DNA from: BACL11 sp945865535
GTDB lineage: Bacteria > Bacteroidota > Bacteroidia > Flavobacteriales > BACL11
Reading direction: 5' to 3'
DNA: 64,000 nucleotides
NCBI GenBank assembly: GCA_947502765.1
Contig: CANNBA010000004.1
Span: forward strand, 51,232 to 115,231
The notes beneath the pieces are model-generated. The model had not been told where the DNA came from, ran no database searches, and saw nothing but the letters and a program-made list of their open reading frames with translations. Every line of letters begins with the position of its first letter. Position 1 is the first letter of the stretch. A program made the translations under genes and the position numbers. Shown here piece after piece: positions 44,473 through 52,433 of the stretch.

Positions 44473-46014
44473 ATGACTAAAAAAATACTTTTCCTTTTAC
44501 TAATTCCATTTATTGGTTTTTCTCAAAATATTGACCACTTATTCTCTGATAGAGGAGAGATTTATTTCTCTTTTGAATATAAAAACAAAAATCAGTTAAA
44601 TAATATCTCTAATGTAGTTTCGATAGACCATAAAACAACTGCTGAATTAGCGTTTGCTTATGCCAACAAAAAGCAGTTTAAGCAATTTTTAAAGCTTGGC
44701 ATTGAGTATACAATTATACCCTATAAATCTCTAAACTTTACACATGGAAGTAAAAACAATTGGGACTACTACCCTACTTATGAGCAGTATGTTAATATGA
44801 TGACCGCATTTGCTGATTCATTTCCTAACATTTGTAAAATACATAGTTTAGGTACTTTAAGTTCCGGTAGAGAAATTTTGATCGTTCAAATTTCTGATAA
44901 TGTAGGCCAAAAAGAAGATGAGCCTTCCTTTTTATATACCTCTTCCATGCATGGAGATGAACTAGCAGGATATATTTTAAGTTTAAGATTGATCGATTAT
45001 ATTTTAAAGGGCTATGGAAATGATCAAAGGTTAACAGATTTAGTAGATGGAATTGACATTTGGATCAACCCCTTAGCAAATCCTGATGGAGCATATTATG
45101 GAGGAAATCAAAATGTGTGGTCAGCAACACGCTACAATGCAAATTGGGTAGATTTAAATAGAAATTATCCTGACCCTGATGACGGTCCTCATCCTGATGG
45201 AAATCCTTATCAAAGCGAAACAAATATCTTTTTAGGACTTGCCGACACTGTAAATTTTACCATTTCAGCAAATATGCATGGGGGTGCTGAAGTTTGTAAT
45301 TATCCTTGGGATACTTGGAGTGATTTAGCGGCAGATGACAATTGGTGGCAATATGTTTCAAAGGAGTATGCGGATTCCTGTCAGGCAAACGGTAATAATG
45401 GCTATTTTAACTATTTGAATGATGGTATTACAAACGGATATGATTGGTATGAAGTTGATGGAGGCAGACAAGATTATATGAATTATTTTAGATATTGTAG
45501 AGAATTTACATTAGAACTTTCTAACGACAAAACACCTGATCCAAATGATTTGCCCTATTTATGGGATGCTAATTATCCTTCTCTTTTAAATTACATGGAA
45601 CAGTCATTATTCGGATTAAGAGGTATTGTAACAGATAGTATAACGGGAGTGCCGCTTAAAGCAAAAATTGAAATTCAAGGACATGATATGGATAGTTCTC
45701 ATGTTTATTCCAACTTACCAATTGGCAATTATCACAGATATTTAATACAAGCAAATTATGATATAACTTTTAGTAAAAGCGGTTACTATCCTAAAACAAT
45801 TAATGCGACCATATTAAATAATATTGCTACAGTTAGAAATATTCAGTTAGTTCCAATAAATACAACACCTACTGCTATAACTGAAGTAGTTGGTAATGAC
45901 AAGGAAAATTTATTTATCGATATTTTAGGAAGAAAAAACAAACAGATAAAAAATAACATCCAACTTATCACAAAAGAAAATAGTGTAATTAAAAAGCAAA
46001 TTATAATCGAATAA
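44473..46014 (+). CDS. Zinc carboxypeptidase (M14 family) with T9SS-like C-terminus
   Basis: A secreted carboxypeptidase. A signal peptide (MTKKILFLLLIPFIGFSQ) is followed by a propeptide, then the M14 domain: zinc ligands H160 and E163 (SSMHGDELAGY) and H269 (ANMHGGAEVC), substrate-side NPLANPDG and NRNYPDPDDG, and the catalytic glutamate E348 in REFTLELSNDK. After it comes a carboxypeptidase-regulatory-like beta-sandwich (LRGIVTDSITGVPLKAKIEI) and a C-terminus ending VIKKQIIIE with IDILGRKNKQI, like a T9SS sorting domain. ATG 44473 is preferred over the TTG at 44458. The next gene starts directly after its stop. Confidence 0.9.
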   Translation: MTKKILFLLLIPFIGFSQNIDHLFSDRGEIYFSFEYKNKNQLNNISNVVSIDHKTTAELAFAYANKKQFKQFLKLGIEYTIIPYKSLNFTHGSKNNWDYYPTYEQYVNMMTAFADSFPNICKIHSLGTLSSGREILIVQISDNVGQKEDEPSFLYTSSMHGDELAGYILSLRLIDYILKGYGNDQRLTDLVDGIDIWINPLANPDGAYYGGNQNVWSATRYNANWVDLNRNYPDPDDGPHPDGNPYQSETNIFLGLADTVNFTISANMHGGAEVCNYPWDTWSDLAADDNWWQYVSKEYADSCQANGNNGYFNYLNDGITNGYDWYEVDGGRQDYMNYFRYCREFTLELSNDKTPDPNDLPYLWDANYPSLLNYMEQSLFGLRGIVTDSITGVPLKAKIEIQGHDMDSSHVYSNLPIGNYHRYLIQANYDITFSKSGYYPKTINATILNNIATVRNIQLVPINTTPTAITEVVGNDKENLFIDILGRKNKQIKNNIQLITKENSVIKKQIIIE

Positions 46015-46374
46015 ATGAACGAATCTATTGTATTATATGATGGAGAGTGTAATTTTTGCAATAAGTGGGTGTGCTTTGCAAAGAATAACTTAAAAAAGAA
46101 TGATATATCATTTCTTCCATTTACTTCAACTAAAGCAATCAACATACTTAATGATTATAAAATAATAAATCAAAATTCTGTAGTTTATATTAAAGAGGAT
46201 GTGGTGAGTTTAAAGTCAAGAGCAGTTTTAAAAATTTGCAGACAATTAAAATTGCCCTATAATCTACTTTATTTTTTAAATATCTTGCCTTCTTTTCTGC
46301 TTGATTTATGCTATGATTTTATAGCAAAAAGAAGACTTAATTTTAATTCAAAAAAACAATGTTGTAATGGCTAA
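46015..46374 (+). CDS. DCC-type thiol-disulfide oxidoreductase (DUF393)
   Basis: A 119-residue protein with the conserved start VLYDGECNFCNKWVCFAKNN, in which the DxxCxxC motif (D9, C12, C15) gives the family its name, and a short C-terminal helix pair (LDLCYDFIAKRRLNF). DUF393/DCC proteins are thioredoxin-fold. The substrate is unknown. It begins on the base after the M14 stop and its 3' end overlaps the DUF2237 gene by 8 bases, so it lies in a tight four-gene run. Confidence 0.88.
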   Translation: MNESIVLYDGECNFCNKWVCFAKNNLKKNDISFLPFTSTKAINILNDYKIINQNSVVYIKEDVVSLKSRAVLKICRQLKLPYNLLYFLNILPSFLLDLCYDFIAKRRLNFNSKKQCCNG

Positions 46375-46726
46375 TAATGTATTTGGAGAAGATTTAATTA
46401 CTTGTAGTAACGAACCTAAAACTGGTTACTTTCGAGATGGATGTTGCAATACCGACCAATCTGATGCAGGTTTACATACGGTATGCATTGTTGTAACTGA
46501 AAAATTTTTGCAATTTTCTAAGTTGGCAGGCAATGACCTATCAACTCCTATGCCTCAATTTAATTTCCCTGGATTAAAACCAGGTGATAAATGGTGTTTA
46601 TGTGCTTTGCGTTGGAAAGAAGCACTACTATACAATCAAGCTCCAAAAGTTGTGCTTGAAGCAACCCATGAAAAGACTTTAGATGTAATTGGTCTAAATG
46701 ATTTGATAAAATACGCTTCTATATAA
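46367..46726 (+). CDS. DUF2237 family protein
   Basis: A 119-residue protein matching DUF2237: N-terminal NVFGEDLITC, the motif TGYFRDGCCNT, DAGLHTVCIVVTEKFLQFS, LSTPMPQFNFPGLKPGDKWCLCA and WKEA. It has five cysteines in conserved places. Function unknown. It starts inside the upstream gene (8-base overlap) and ends 4 bases before the ATP-grasp gene. Confidence 0.88.
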   Translation: MANNVFGEDLITCSNEPKTGYFRDGCCNTDQSDAGLHTVCIVVTEKFLQFSKLAGNDLSTPMPQFNFPGLKPGDKWCLCALRWKEALLYNQAPKVVLEATHEKTLDVIGLNDLIKYASI

Positions 46727-46730
46727 AAAC

Positions 46731-47630
46731 ATGTTTGATGTTGTAATCCTAACCGACCACCGCTATGTAAATCCTACTTCAACTAATTGGTATATCGATC
46801 AGGTATTGTTAGAAGATAAACTCTTGCAAACTCAATTAGAAAAAAAAGGACTAAAAGTGTGTAAAAAAGATTGGGCTGATCCAAATTTTGATTGGACTTC
46901 TACTAAGTATGCTATCTTTAGAACCACATGGGATTATTTCAACAGGTTTGATGAATTTTTCTCTTGGATTGAAAAGACAAAGCACAAAACAACTTTCATA
47001 AATTCTTCTGAAATTATCCATTGGAATATTGACAAACATTATCTGAGAGATTTAGCTGAAAACGGAATAAATATTACCCCTACTCTATTTATAGAAAAAG
47101 AAGATACAATTACTCTAGCCCAACTTTTTAAAAAAACAAAATGGACTGAGGCGGTAATAAAACCAGCCATTTCAGGAGCTGCAAGGCATACATATCGTCT
47201 TACTCTAGATAATTGCACTCATTATGAAGATATATTTCAACAATTAATTAAAGAAGAATGCATGTTATTTCAGGAATTTATGAATAACATTACTGTAAAG
47301 GGAGAAATATCTTTAATAATGATTGGAGAAAAATATACCCATGCAGTAAGAAAGATTGCTAAAAAAGATGATTTTCGTGTACAAGATAATCATGGAGGAA
47401 GTGTAGAGCAATATAGCGCCACTAAGCAAGAAATTCTGTTTGCAAAGAACTGCTTAAAAGCAAGTCCTTTTAAGCCAATGTACTCAAGAGTGGATATAGT
47501 TTATGACAATAAAAACAAACCTTCTTTAATTGAATTAGAGTTAATTGAACCTGAACTTTGGTTTAGGAATAATCCAAACTCTGCAATGCTTTTAGCTGAT
47601 GAAGTATTTAACTCAATACCTTCCAAATAA
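46731..47630 (+). CDS. ATP-grasp ligase, DcsG-like (RimK-type fold)
   Basis: A 299-residue predicted carboxylate-amine ligase using ATP. The N-terminal domain has VVILTDHRYVN and FRTTWDYFNRFDEF, followed by HWNIDKHYLRDLAENGINITPT, and the ATP-grasp core EAVIKPAISGAARHTYR, LFQEFMNN and GEISLIMIGEKYTHAVRKI, then FRVQDNHGGSVEQY and the metal site LIELELIEPELWFRN. The WDY, NADK-like and ELELIEPEL motifs recall DcsG, the cycloserine cyclase, and its uncharacterised relatives. What it ligates is unknown. It is the last gene of the M14 to ATP-grasp run; its 3' end overlaps a convergent 51-residue frame. Confidence 0.8.
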   Translation: MFDVVILTDHRYVNPTSTNWYIDQVLLEDKLLQTQLEKKGLKVCKKDWADPNFDWTSTKYAIFRTTWDYFNRFDEFFSWIEKTKHKTTFINSSEIIHWNIDKHYLRDLAENGINITPTLFIEKEDTITLAQLFKKTKWTEAVIKPAISGAARHTYRLTLDNCTHYEDIFQQLIKEECMLFQEFMNNITVKGEISLIMIGEKYTHAVRKIAKKDDFRVQDNHGGSVEQYSATKQEILFAKNCLKASPFKPMYSRVDIVYDNKNKPSLIELELIEPELWFRNNPNSAMLLADEVFNSIPSK

Positions 47631-47763
47631 TTCCCAAAACAGCTGAAACAGCAATTAATGAAATAAAAAAAGAGGACCAAAATTTCAGTCCTCTTATTTT
47701 TTGCTTTACAGCTATTAGCAATGAAATAAATATAGTTATAGCAATAAAGCTATAAAAGTTCAT
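47608..47763 (-). CDS. Predicted 51-residue membrane protein coupled to the YceI gene
   Basis: The ATG overlaps the stop of the YceI gene (TAATG, 47761-47765), like other coupled pairs here. The product begins MNFYSFIAITIFISLLIAV and has two hydrophobic segments separated by KQKIRGLKFWSS. However, a perfect terminator hairpin sits inside the frame, coding for the RGLKFWSS stretch, and the last 23 bases overlap the convergent ATP-grasp gene. If the hairpin works as a terminator, most transcripts would end before the stop codon. I therefore keep the confidence low. Confidence 0.4.
   Translation of the reverse strand: MNFYSFIAITIFISLLIAVKQKIRGLKFWSSFFISLIAVSAVLGIIWKVLS
47665..47702. terminator. 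Bidirectional Rho-independent terminator
   Basis: A 7-bp stem AGAGGAC/GTCCTCT (47671-47677 with 47688-47694) is flanked by an A-run to the left and a T-run to the right, so it can act on the ATP-grasp transcript (+) and on the YceI transcript (-). Confidence 0.82.
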
Positions 47764-48356
47764 TATTTAACTGATAGTAAGAAAATATCAAATGTTATTT
47801 CATCTAAAATCATCTTATCACCTAAATTTTCAATAAAAGTGCCTGAACCGTATTTAATATCCCACTTAGTTCTATCAATTTTTATGCTAGCTTTTGCTAA
47901 GAAATTTAATCCAGTAATAGTAACATCTGCATCAAAGGCAATAGGGTGAGTTATTCCTTTTATTGTTAAATCAGCAATAATTTTATAACTATTACCCTTG
48001 CCTTTTACGGCTTTAGTAATTTTAATCACTGCTAATGGAAATTTTTTTGTATTAAAAAAATCTTCAGCTTTTAAATGCCCTACAAGATCTTTATTAGATT
48101 CTTCAGATTTAATATCTGTACATGTAATGGAATTCATATCAATAGCAATTTGACCGCCTACTAAAGTTCCATGATCAATAGCTAAAGATCCCTTTGAAAT
48201 TTTTACATTTCCTTCATGAGATGAGGTTACTTTTGAGCCAATCCATTTAATTGTTGAGCTTTTTTCATTTACTCTTACATCATCAATGTGTGGTTTTGTT
48301 GCAAATGCAAAAAGTGTTGCTGTAATTAATACTAGCGATAATACTATTTTTTTCAT
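47763..48356 (-). CDS. YceI family protein
   Basis: A secreted lipocalin-like beta-barrel that binds isoprenoid-type lipids such as polyprenols. A signal peptide (MKKIVLSLVLITATLFAFATK) is followed by the family pattern STIKWIGSKVTSSHEGNVKIS, then SGSLAI-type repeats of YceI such as IAIDMNSITCTD, ADLTIKGITHPIAFDA and IDRTKWDIKYGSG. 197 residues, normal. A TATTTTTG box is 23 bases upstream. A 51-residue frame follows with a TAATG junction. Confidence 0.9.
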   Translation of the reverse strand: MKKIVLSLVLITATLFAFATKPHIDDVRVNEKSSTIKWIGSKVTSSHEGNVKISKGSLAIDHGTLVGGQIAIDMNSITCTDIKSEESNKDLVGHLKAEDFFNTKKFPLAVIKITKAVKGKGNSYKIIADLTIKGITHPIAFDADVTITGLNFLAKASIKIDRTKWDIKYGSGTFIENLGDKMILDEITFDIFLLSVK

Positions 48357-48379
48357 AATTTATTGTTTTTTAGTTGCGT

Positions 48380-48387
48380 CAAAAATA
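48380..48387 (-). promoter_or_regulatory. -7 box of the YceI gene
   Basis: TATTTTTG on the minus strand, 23 bases before the ATG. A divergent near-match (TATTTTTA, 48390-48397) faces the GNAT gene. Confidence 0.48.
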
Positions 48388-48414
48388 CATATTTTTACAT
48401 CAATTTCCTAAACA

Positions 48415-48840
48415 ATGATAAAGGTAAAAAAATTTCTATTTGAAGAGAAAGAATTAATGCAAAATGCTCATGCAATTAGACATGAGGTTTTTGTGATTGG
48501 ACAAAATTGTCCTGCTAATTTGGAATGGGAATTTGAAGAAGAATCCACTCATTTTTTAGTTTTTGACAATAACATAGCGGTTGCAACAGCAAGACATAGA
48601 AAAACAGCAAATGGCTACAAATTAGAACGCTTTGCTGTATTAAAAACTGAAAGAGGCAAAGGTTATGGACATATAGTATTAAAAGCAATACTATCTGATT
48701 TAAAGGACTTTAAAGGAATGATTTACATGCATGCTCAATCAGAGGTATTGCCTTTTTATGAAAAAATGGGATTTGTAAAAACAGGAAATGAATTTGAAGA
48801 AGCAGGAATCATGCACTTCAAAATGAGTCTAAACTACTAA
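48415..48840 (+). CDS. GNAT family N-acetyltransferase
   Basis: A 141-residue single-domain acetyltransferase. Acetyl-CoA binding motif A is visible as LERFAVLKTERGKGYGHIVLKA (RGxGxG type, about residues 80-97), with motif B in MHAQSEVLPFYEKMGFV. The N-terminal pattern HAIRHEVFVIGQNCP resembles the ElaA-like branch, whose substrates are unknown. It converges on ilvE with a 4-base overlap. Confidence 0.85.
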   Translation: MIKVKKFLFEEKELMQNAHAIRHEVFVIGQNCPANLEWEFEEESTHFLVFDNNIAVATARHRKTANGYKLERFAVLKTERGKGYGHIVLKAILSDLKDFKGMIYMHAQSEVLPFYEKMGFVKTGNEFEEAGIMHFKMSLNY

Positions 48841-49901
48841 GAAACAGCAGTCCTTACAGGAACTTTTGCAGTCCAACCATAAATATCTTTAATTATACCT
48901 CTTTGGATGCCTTGCATTTCTTGTTTTAATTTTAATCCAAAAGAATCCTTAATAGTTGGAAGCGTCATTTTATCTTCTCTAAAAGTAATAGAAGTTATAA
49001 AACTTACAGCAACAGCTGTTCCGGTGCCAAATACTTCTTTTAACTCTCCAGAATTATAAGCTGCTACAAGATCAGAAACAAGTACTCTTCTCTCTTCTAC
49101 CTCTATTCCAAGATCTTTAGCCAGAATACTAATACTATTTCGAGTAACGCCATCTAAAATACTATCCGATAGTGCAGGAGTAATTAGTTTATCTCCAATT
49201 CTAAACCAAATATTCATAGTGCCACATTCTTCAATGTATTTATGCTCATTAGAATCCGTCCAGATAACCTGTTGGAAACCTTTGGAATTTGCCAGTTTTG
49301 TAGGCAAAAATGTAGCTGCATAATTTCCAGCAGCTTTAGCAAAACCTACTCCACCTTTAGAGGCTCTGGTATAATGTTCCTCAATCACAAGATTTACTTC
49401 TCCTGGATAATAAGTTGTTGTGGGTGAGGTAATAATAATAAATGTAAACTCTTCTGAAGAAGAAGCCTTAACGCACTCACTAGAAGCAAATATAAAAGGA
49501 CGGATATAAAGACAATAACCTTGTTCACCTTTGCACCACTCACTATCTAATGCCAGTAATTCATCTAATCCATTCATAAAAATATCCTTAGGGATTTCAG
49601 GAATTGACATACGAATAGCAGATTTATTTAATCTATTAAAATTCTCATCTTTTCTAAAAAATAAAACTTCATTATTGGAATTCTTAAAAGCTTTCATTCC
49701 TTCAAAAATTGCCTGTCCATAATGTAACACTTGAGAGCCAGGATTCATTGGAATTGGACCGTAAGGAAGAATCTCAGGTTCTAGCCATCTCCCGTTTTTA
49801 AAATTACAAATAAGCATATGATCAGAAAATACCTTACCAAAAGGTAAATCAGTAAAATCTACAGCACTTAATCTTGAATTTCTTGTTTTTGTAATCTTCA
49901 T
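48837..49901 (-). CDS. ilvE: Branched-chain-amino-acid aminotransferase
   Basis: Transaminates leucine, isoleucine and valine. A class IV aminotransferase of the eukaryote-like long type: MKTFKN-type N-terminus FGKVFSDHMLICNF, LHYGQAIFEGMKAFKN, FRKDENFNRLNKSA, YCLYIRPFIFASSE, the PLP lysine in GGVGFAKAAGNYAATF (about residue 190), TNSISILAKDLG-like VTRNSISILAK, and EVFGTGTAVAVSFI. The 354 residues fit. A -7 box lies 31 bases upstream, inside the T-run side of the preceding terminator. Confidence 0.93.
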   Translation of the reverse strand: MKITKTRNSRLSAVDFTDLPFGKVFSDHMLICNFKNGRWLEPEILPYGPIPMNPGSQVLHYGQAIFEGMKAFKNSNNEVLFFRKDENFNRLNKSAIRMSIPEIPKDIFMNGLDELLALDSEWCKGEQGYCLYIRPFIFASSECVKASSSEEFTFIIITSPTTTYYPGEVNLVIEEHYTRASKGGVGFAKAAGNYAATFLPTKLANSKGFQQVIWTDSNEHKYIEECGTMNIWFRIGDKLITPALSDSILDGVTRNSISILAKDLGIEVEERRVLVSDLVAAYNSGELKEVFGTGTAVAVSFITSITFREDKMTLPTIKDSFGLKLKQEMQGIQRGIIKDIYGWTAKVPVRTAVS

Positions 49902-49932
49902 AAGCTAGTATGACTTGTTTGTTATTGTTTCG

Positions 49933-49940
49933 CAAAAATA
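49933..49940 (-). promoter_or_regulatory. -7 box of ilvE
   Basis: TATTTTTG on the minus strand, 31 bases before the ilvE ATG. It overlaps the T-rich tail of the terminator at 49941-49971. Confidence 0.5.
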
Positions 49941-49971
49941 AAAAAAAAGAGAGGAAAACCCTCTCTTTTTT
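49941..49971 (-). terminator. Rho-independent terminator of the 478-residue T9SS protein gene
   Basis: The stem GAGAGG/CCTCTC (49949-49954 with 49960-49965), extended by A/T pairs, is followed on the minus strand by a long T-run. It could also act in the other direction. Confidence 0.83.
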
Positions 49972-49995
49972 ACATAAGTTATTTAAAAGTAATGA

Positions 49996-51432
49996 CTACT
50001 TAATTACAATAAGTTTTTTAGTAGCGATTGATAAACCATGAGAATCAGCTATGTTAACAAAATATTGCCCACTTTTTAAATCAAAATTCTTTACTAAGAT
50101 ATGATTACCTGAACCTAAATTCAGTTCCTGAGAGGAAACTTTAACCCCTAATATGTTATAAATGTCTAAGCTGATTATTTGGCCTTTTTCTAAAAAAATA
50201 GGTAAAGTAAAGTTGTTACAAGCAGGGTTAGGATAAATATCCATTACATCAAAAGAGGACACCTCATCAACTGCTGTTGTTAAACTAACTTCAATCTGAA
50301 TAGTTTCATCAAAATAGAAAAAGTTATCTGAGGTACGAAACACAACACTATAGGGATTAGCACGAACTTGACTCATATTTGGCGACCATCCAAAAGTTCC
50401 TTGAATCTCATTTCCATTTCCTGTATTAATAGTAGTAAATGTAGCAGGATTAGAGATTTCAAAAGGCTCTCCATAAACATCCATAGTTACAACATCAGCA
50501 GCATCAGCATCAGAAGCCAATAAAGAAATCACATAATTTTGACCTGGCATAATTTTAACATAAGGATAACCCATATTATTTGTAGGTGGCGCCTGCATGA
50601 AGGAAACACTTGGAACTGCATTAGTAGAGTCTGGCACAACAACAAACTGCATATCTCTGCTCATTGCACCTACCAAAACTCCATTTCTATATTCTTCAAT
50701 TGCAAATGAAGCTACAAAATTACCCACCATTTTTGGGTCCCAAGTAATTTGCCCTGTAACAGGATCCATAGAAAAAATACCAGTTGTATTAGAATAAAGC
50801 ACAGTATCTGATAAATATTGATAACCAACAACTACACCATTATTAGAAAGTGGAACAGATAAATTCCAAACAAGTGAGTCTCCATCAGGATCAAAAGGTA
50901 TAGGATTATACTGCCATACATTGTTAGTAGGTAAATAAATTACTGGTGGAGATAGATATGTAGGTGATGAGTTTGGGTCTGCACTATCAACATTTACATA
51001 CGTTAAAAAGTCCATACTCTCTGAGCCTGGAGAACTCATATTAATAATCGCGTTATTTCTACAGCAATCACTCCATTTAATCATATAATACCCATTTGAA
51101 GGAAAAGTAATAGTGTCTGCAAAATGATAAATTTCTACCCCATAAACTGAAGTCATAGTAGCTACAGCACCTGAAGCACCTAAAGAGATTGGGTTAGTAG
51201 CAACTAAATTGTAAGTACCAGTAGAAATATCAAGTTCATATATTTCTACAGCCTGAACTGTGTTCATAGGAATACCCAATGTATCTCTATAAACATCAAG
51301 CTCTAAAAAATAATGCGATCCTGTAGAATCTGAACTTAAATAAGAAGCTGAAATTTGCCCTCCCATAAGGTGAGTAGCGTAAGAAGAAGTGGCTATGGCA
51401 ATGCCCAAACAAAATGTAAAAATCTTTTTCAT
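49996..51432 (-). CDS. Secreted protein with T9SS type A sorting domain
   Basis: A 478-residue protein with a signal peptide (MKKIFTFCLGIAIATSSYA) and then THLMGGQISASYLSSD, a start I know from large Bacteroidota surface proteins. It contains Ig- or cadherin-like strands (FDPDGDSLVWNLSVPLSN, DPVTGQITWDPKMVGNFVASFAI, DADAADVVTMDVYGEP) and a C-terminal sorting domain from about residue 405 (YPNPACNNFTLPIF, SGQYFVNIADSHG, ending KLIVIK). Predicted to be exported by T9SS to the cell surface. No enzymatic motif. Confidence 0.83.
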   Translation of the reverse strand: MKKIFTFCLGIAIATSSYATHLMGGQISASYLSSDSTGSHYFLELDVYRDTLGIPMNTVQAVEIYELDISTGTYNLVATNPISLGASGAVATMTSVYGVEIYHFADTITFPSNGYYMIKWSDCCRNNAIINMSSPGSESMDFLTYVNVDSADPNSSPTYLSPPVIYLPTNNVWQYNPIPFDPDGDSLVWNLSVPLSNNGVVVGYQYLSDTVLYSNTTGIFSMDPVTGQITWDPKMVGNFVASFAIEEYRNGVLVGAMSRDMQFVVVPDSTNAVPSVSFMQAPPTNNMGYPYVKIMPGQNYVISLLASDADAADVVTMDVYGEPFEISNPATFTTINTGNGNEIQGTFGWSPNMSQVRANPYSVVFRTSDNFFYFDETIQIEVSLTTAVDEVSSFDVMDIYPNPACNNFTLPIFLEKGQIISLDIYNILGVKVSSQELNLGSGNHILVKNFDLKSGQYFVNIADSHGLSIATKKLIVIK

Positions 51433-51554
51433 AAATGTAATTTTTAAGTTTACAAGCTATTAAACGCTACAATATTACAAAAAAATATCATACTAAGCAT
51501 TAAAGTACTTAATATTTAATAACTATTATCATAGTTTAAAAGATACAATACTTT

Positions 51555-51562
51555 TACCTTTG
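51555..51562 (+). promoter_or_regulatory. -7 box of mnmD, leaderless-type spacing
   Basis: TACCTTTG ends 3 bases before ATG 51566 and 6 bases before the in-frame ATG 51569. Confidence 0.5.
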
Positions 51563-51565
51563 TGA

Positions 51566-52231
51566 ATGATGAGTAATAAAATTGTAATAACCAATGATGG
51601 CTCGCATTCCATTTTTAATCCCCAAATAAACGAGTGTTACCATTCAAGGCATGGGGCAATTGTTGAGGCCGAGCATGTATTTATAAGGAATGGTTTTTCG
51701 GCTGTTAAAAAATCCAAACTAAACATTCTTGAAGTTGGATTCGGAACAGGACTTAATGCCCTACTTACTTACCAAAAAGCAGAACAAAAATCCATTGAAG
51801 TGAATTATCATACAATGGAGCTATTTCCTGTAAATCAGGCAAATTATATCCAATTGAATTTTACTGATTTAATTGGCTTAGAACAAAAAAAATTACTAAA
51901 TCTACATCATTGTACTTGGGAAGAAGAACATCAAATCAGTGCTTATTTTACATTTACAAAAAATCATATCTCATTAGAAAAATACAATACAAAGCTAAAA
52001 TTTGATATTATTTATTTTGATGCTTTTTCGCCCGAAAAACAACCAGAGCTTTGGGATGAAATCACTTTTAAAAAGATGCATGAATTTCTAAAAGATGATG
52101 GTTTTTTAGTAACTTATTGCGCCAAAGGATCCGTAAAAAGAACTATGAAAAAAGTTGGTTTTGAAGTTGTTGTTTTAGATGGACCACCAGGAAAAAGACA
52201 GATGACAAGAGGGAATAAATCTACTACTTAA
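51566..52231 (+). CDS. mnmD: tRNA mnm5s2U34 methyltransferase domain protein (MnmD-type)
   Basis: Methylates nm5(s2)U to mnm5(s2)U at the tRNA wobble position; the stand-alone counterpart of the MnmC N-terminal domain. Motifs are DGSHSIFNPQINECYHSRHGA, the SAM loop ILEVGFGTGLNALLT (about residues 51-65), YFDAFSPEKQPELWDEITF and TYCAKGSVKRTMKKVGFEVVVLDGPPGKRQMTRG. All are diagnostic, and 221 residues is the usual size. Two ATGs (51566, 51569) are possible starts. Confidence 0.93.
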   Translation: MMSNKIVITNDGSHSIFNPQINECYHSRHGAIVEAEHVFIRNGFSAVKKSKLNILEVGFGTGLNALLTYQKAEQKSIEVNYHTMELFPVNQANYIQLNFTDLIGLEQKKLLNLHHCTWEEEHQISAYFTFTKNHISLEKYNTKLKFDIIYFDAFSPEKQPELWDEITFKKMHEFLKDDGFLVTYCAKGSVKRTMKKVGFEVVVLDGPPGKRQMTRGNKSTT

Positions 52232-52433
52232 AAATAGCGTCTAAAATCAACCTAAAGCCTTTATAAGCAAAAAAAAATACTATAGGAAGCAACACAAGGC
52301 CAATGATCAGAATAGTATTATCACCCTGTCTTTGATTGTTAAAACCAATAAATAAAGCTAAAGCAGCAAGAATTATACTGATTGAAAATCCTGAAAGCCA
52401 GATCCCGCCTTTTATAAGTTTTTCTTTATCCAT
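52224..52433 (-). CDS. DUF6095 family small membrane protein
   Basis: A 69-residue protein with two transmembrane helices (about residues 9-31 and 40-63) and the pattern MDKEKLIKGGIWLSGFSISI then FIGFNNQ, as in DUF6095, a Bacteroidota family of unknown function. It overlaps the murQ stop by 8 bases upstream and the mnmD stop by 8 bases downstream (convergent). Confidence 0.75.
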   Translation of the reverse strand: MDKEKLIKGGIWLSGFSISIILAALALFIGFNNQRQGDNTILIIGLVLLPIVFFFAYKGFRLILDAIFK

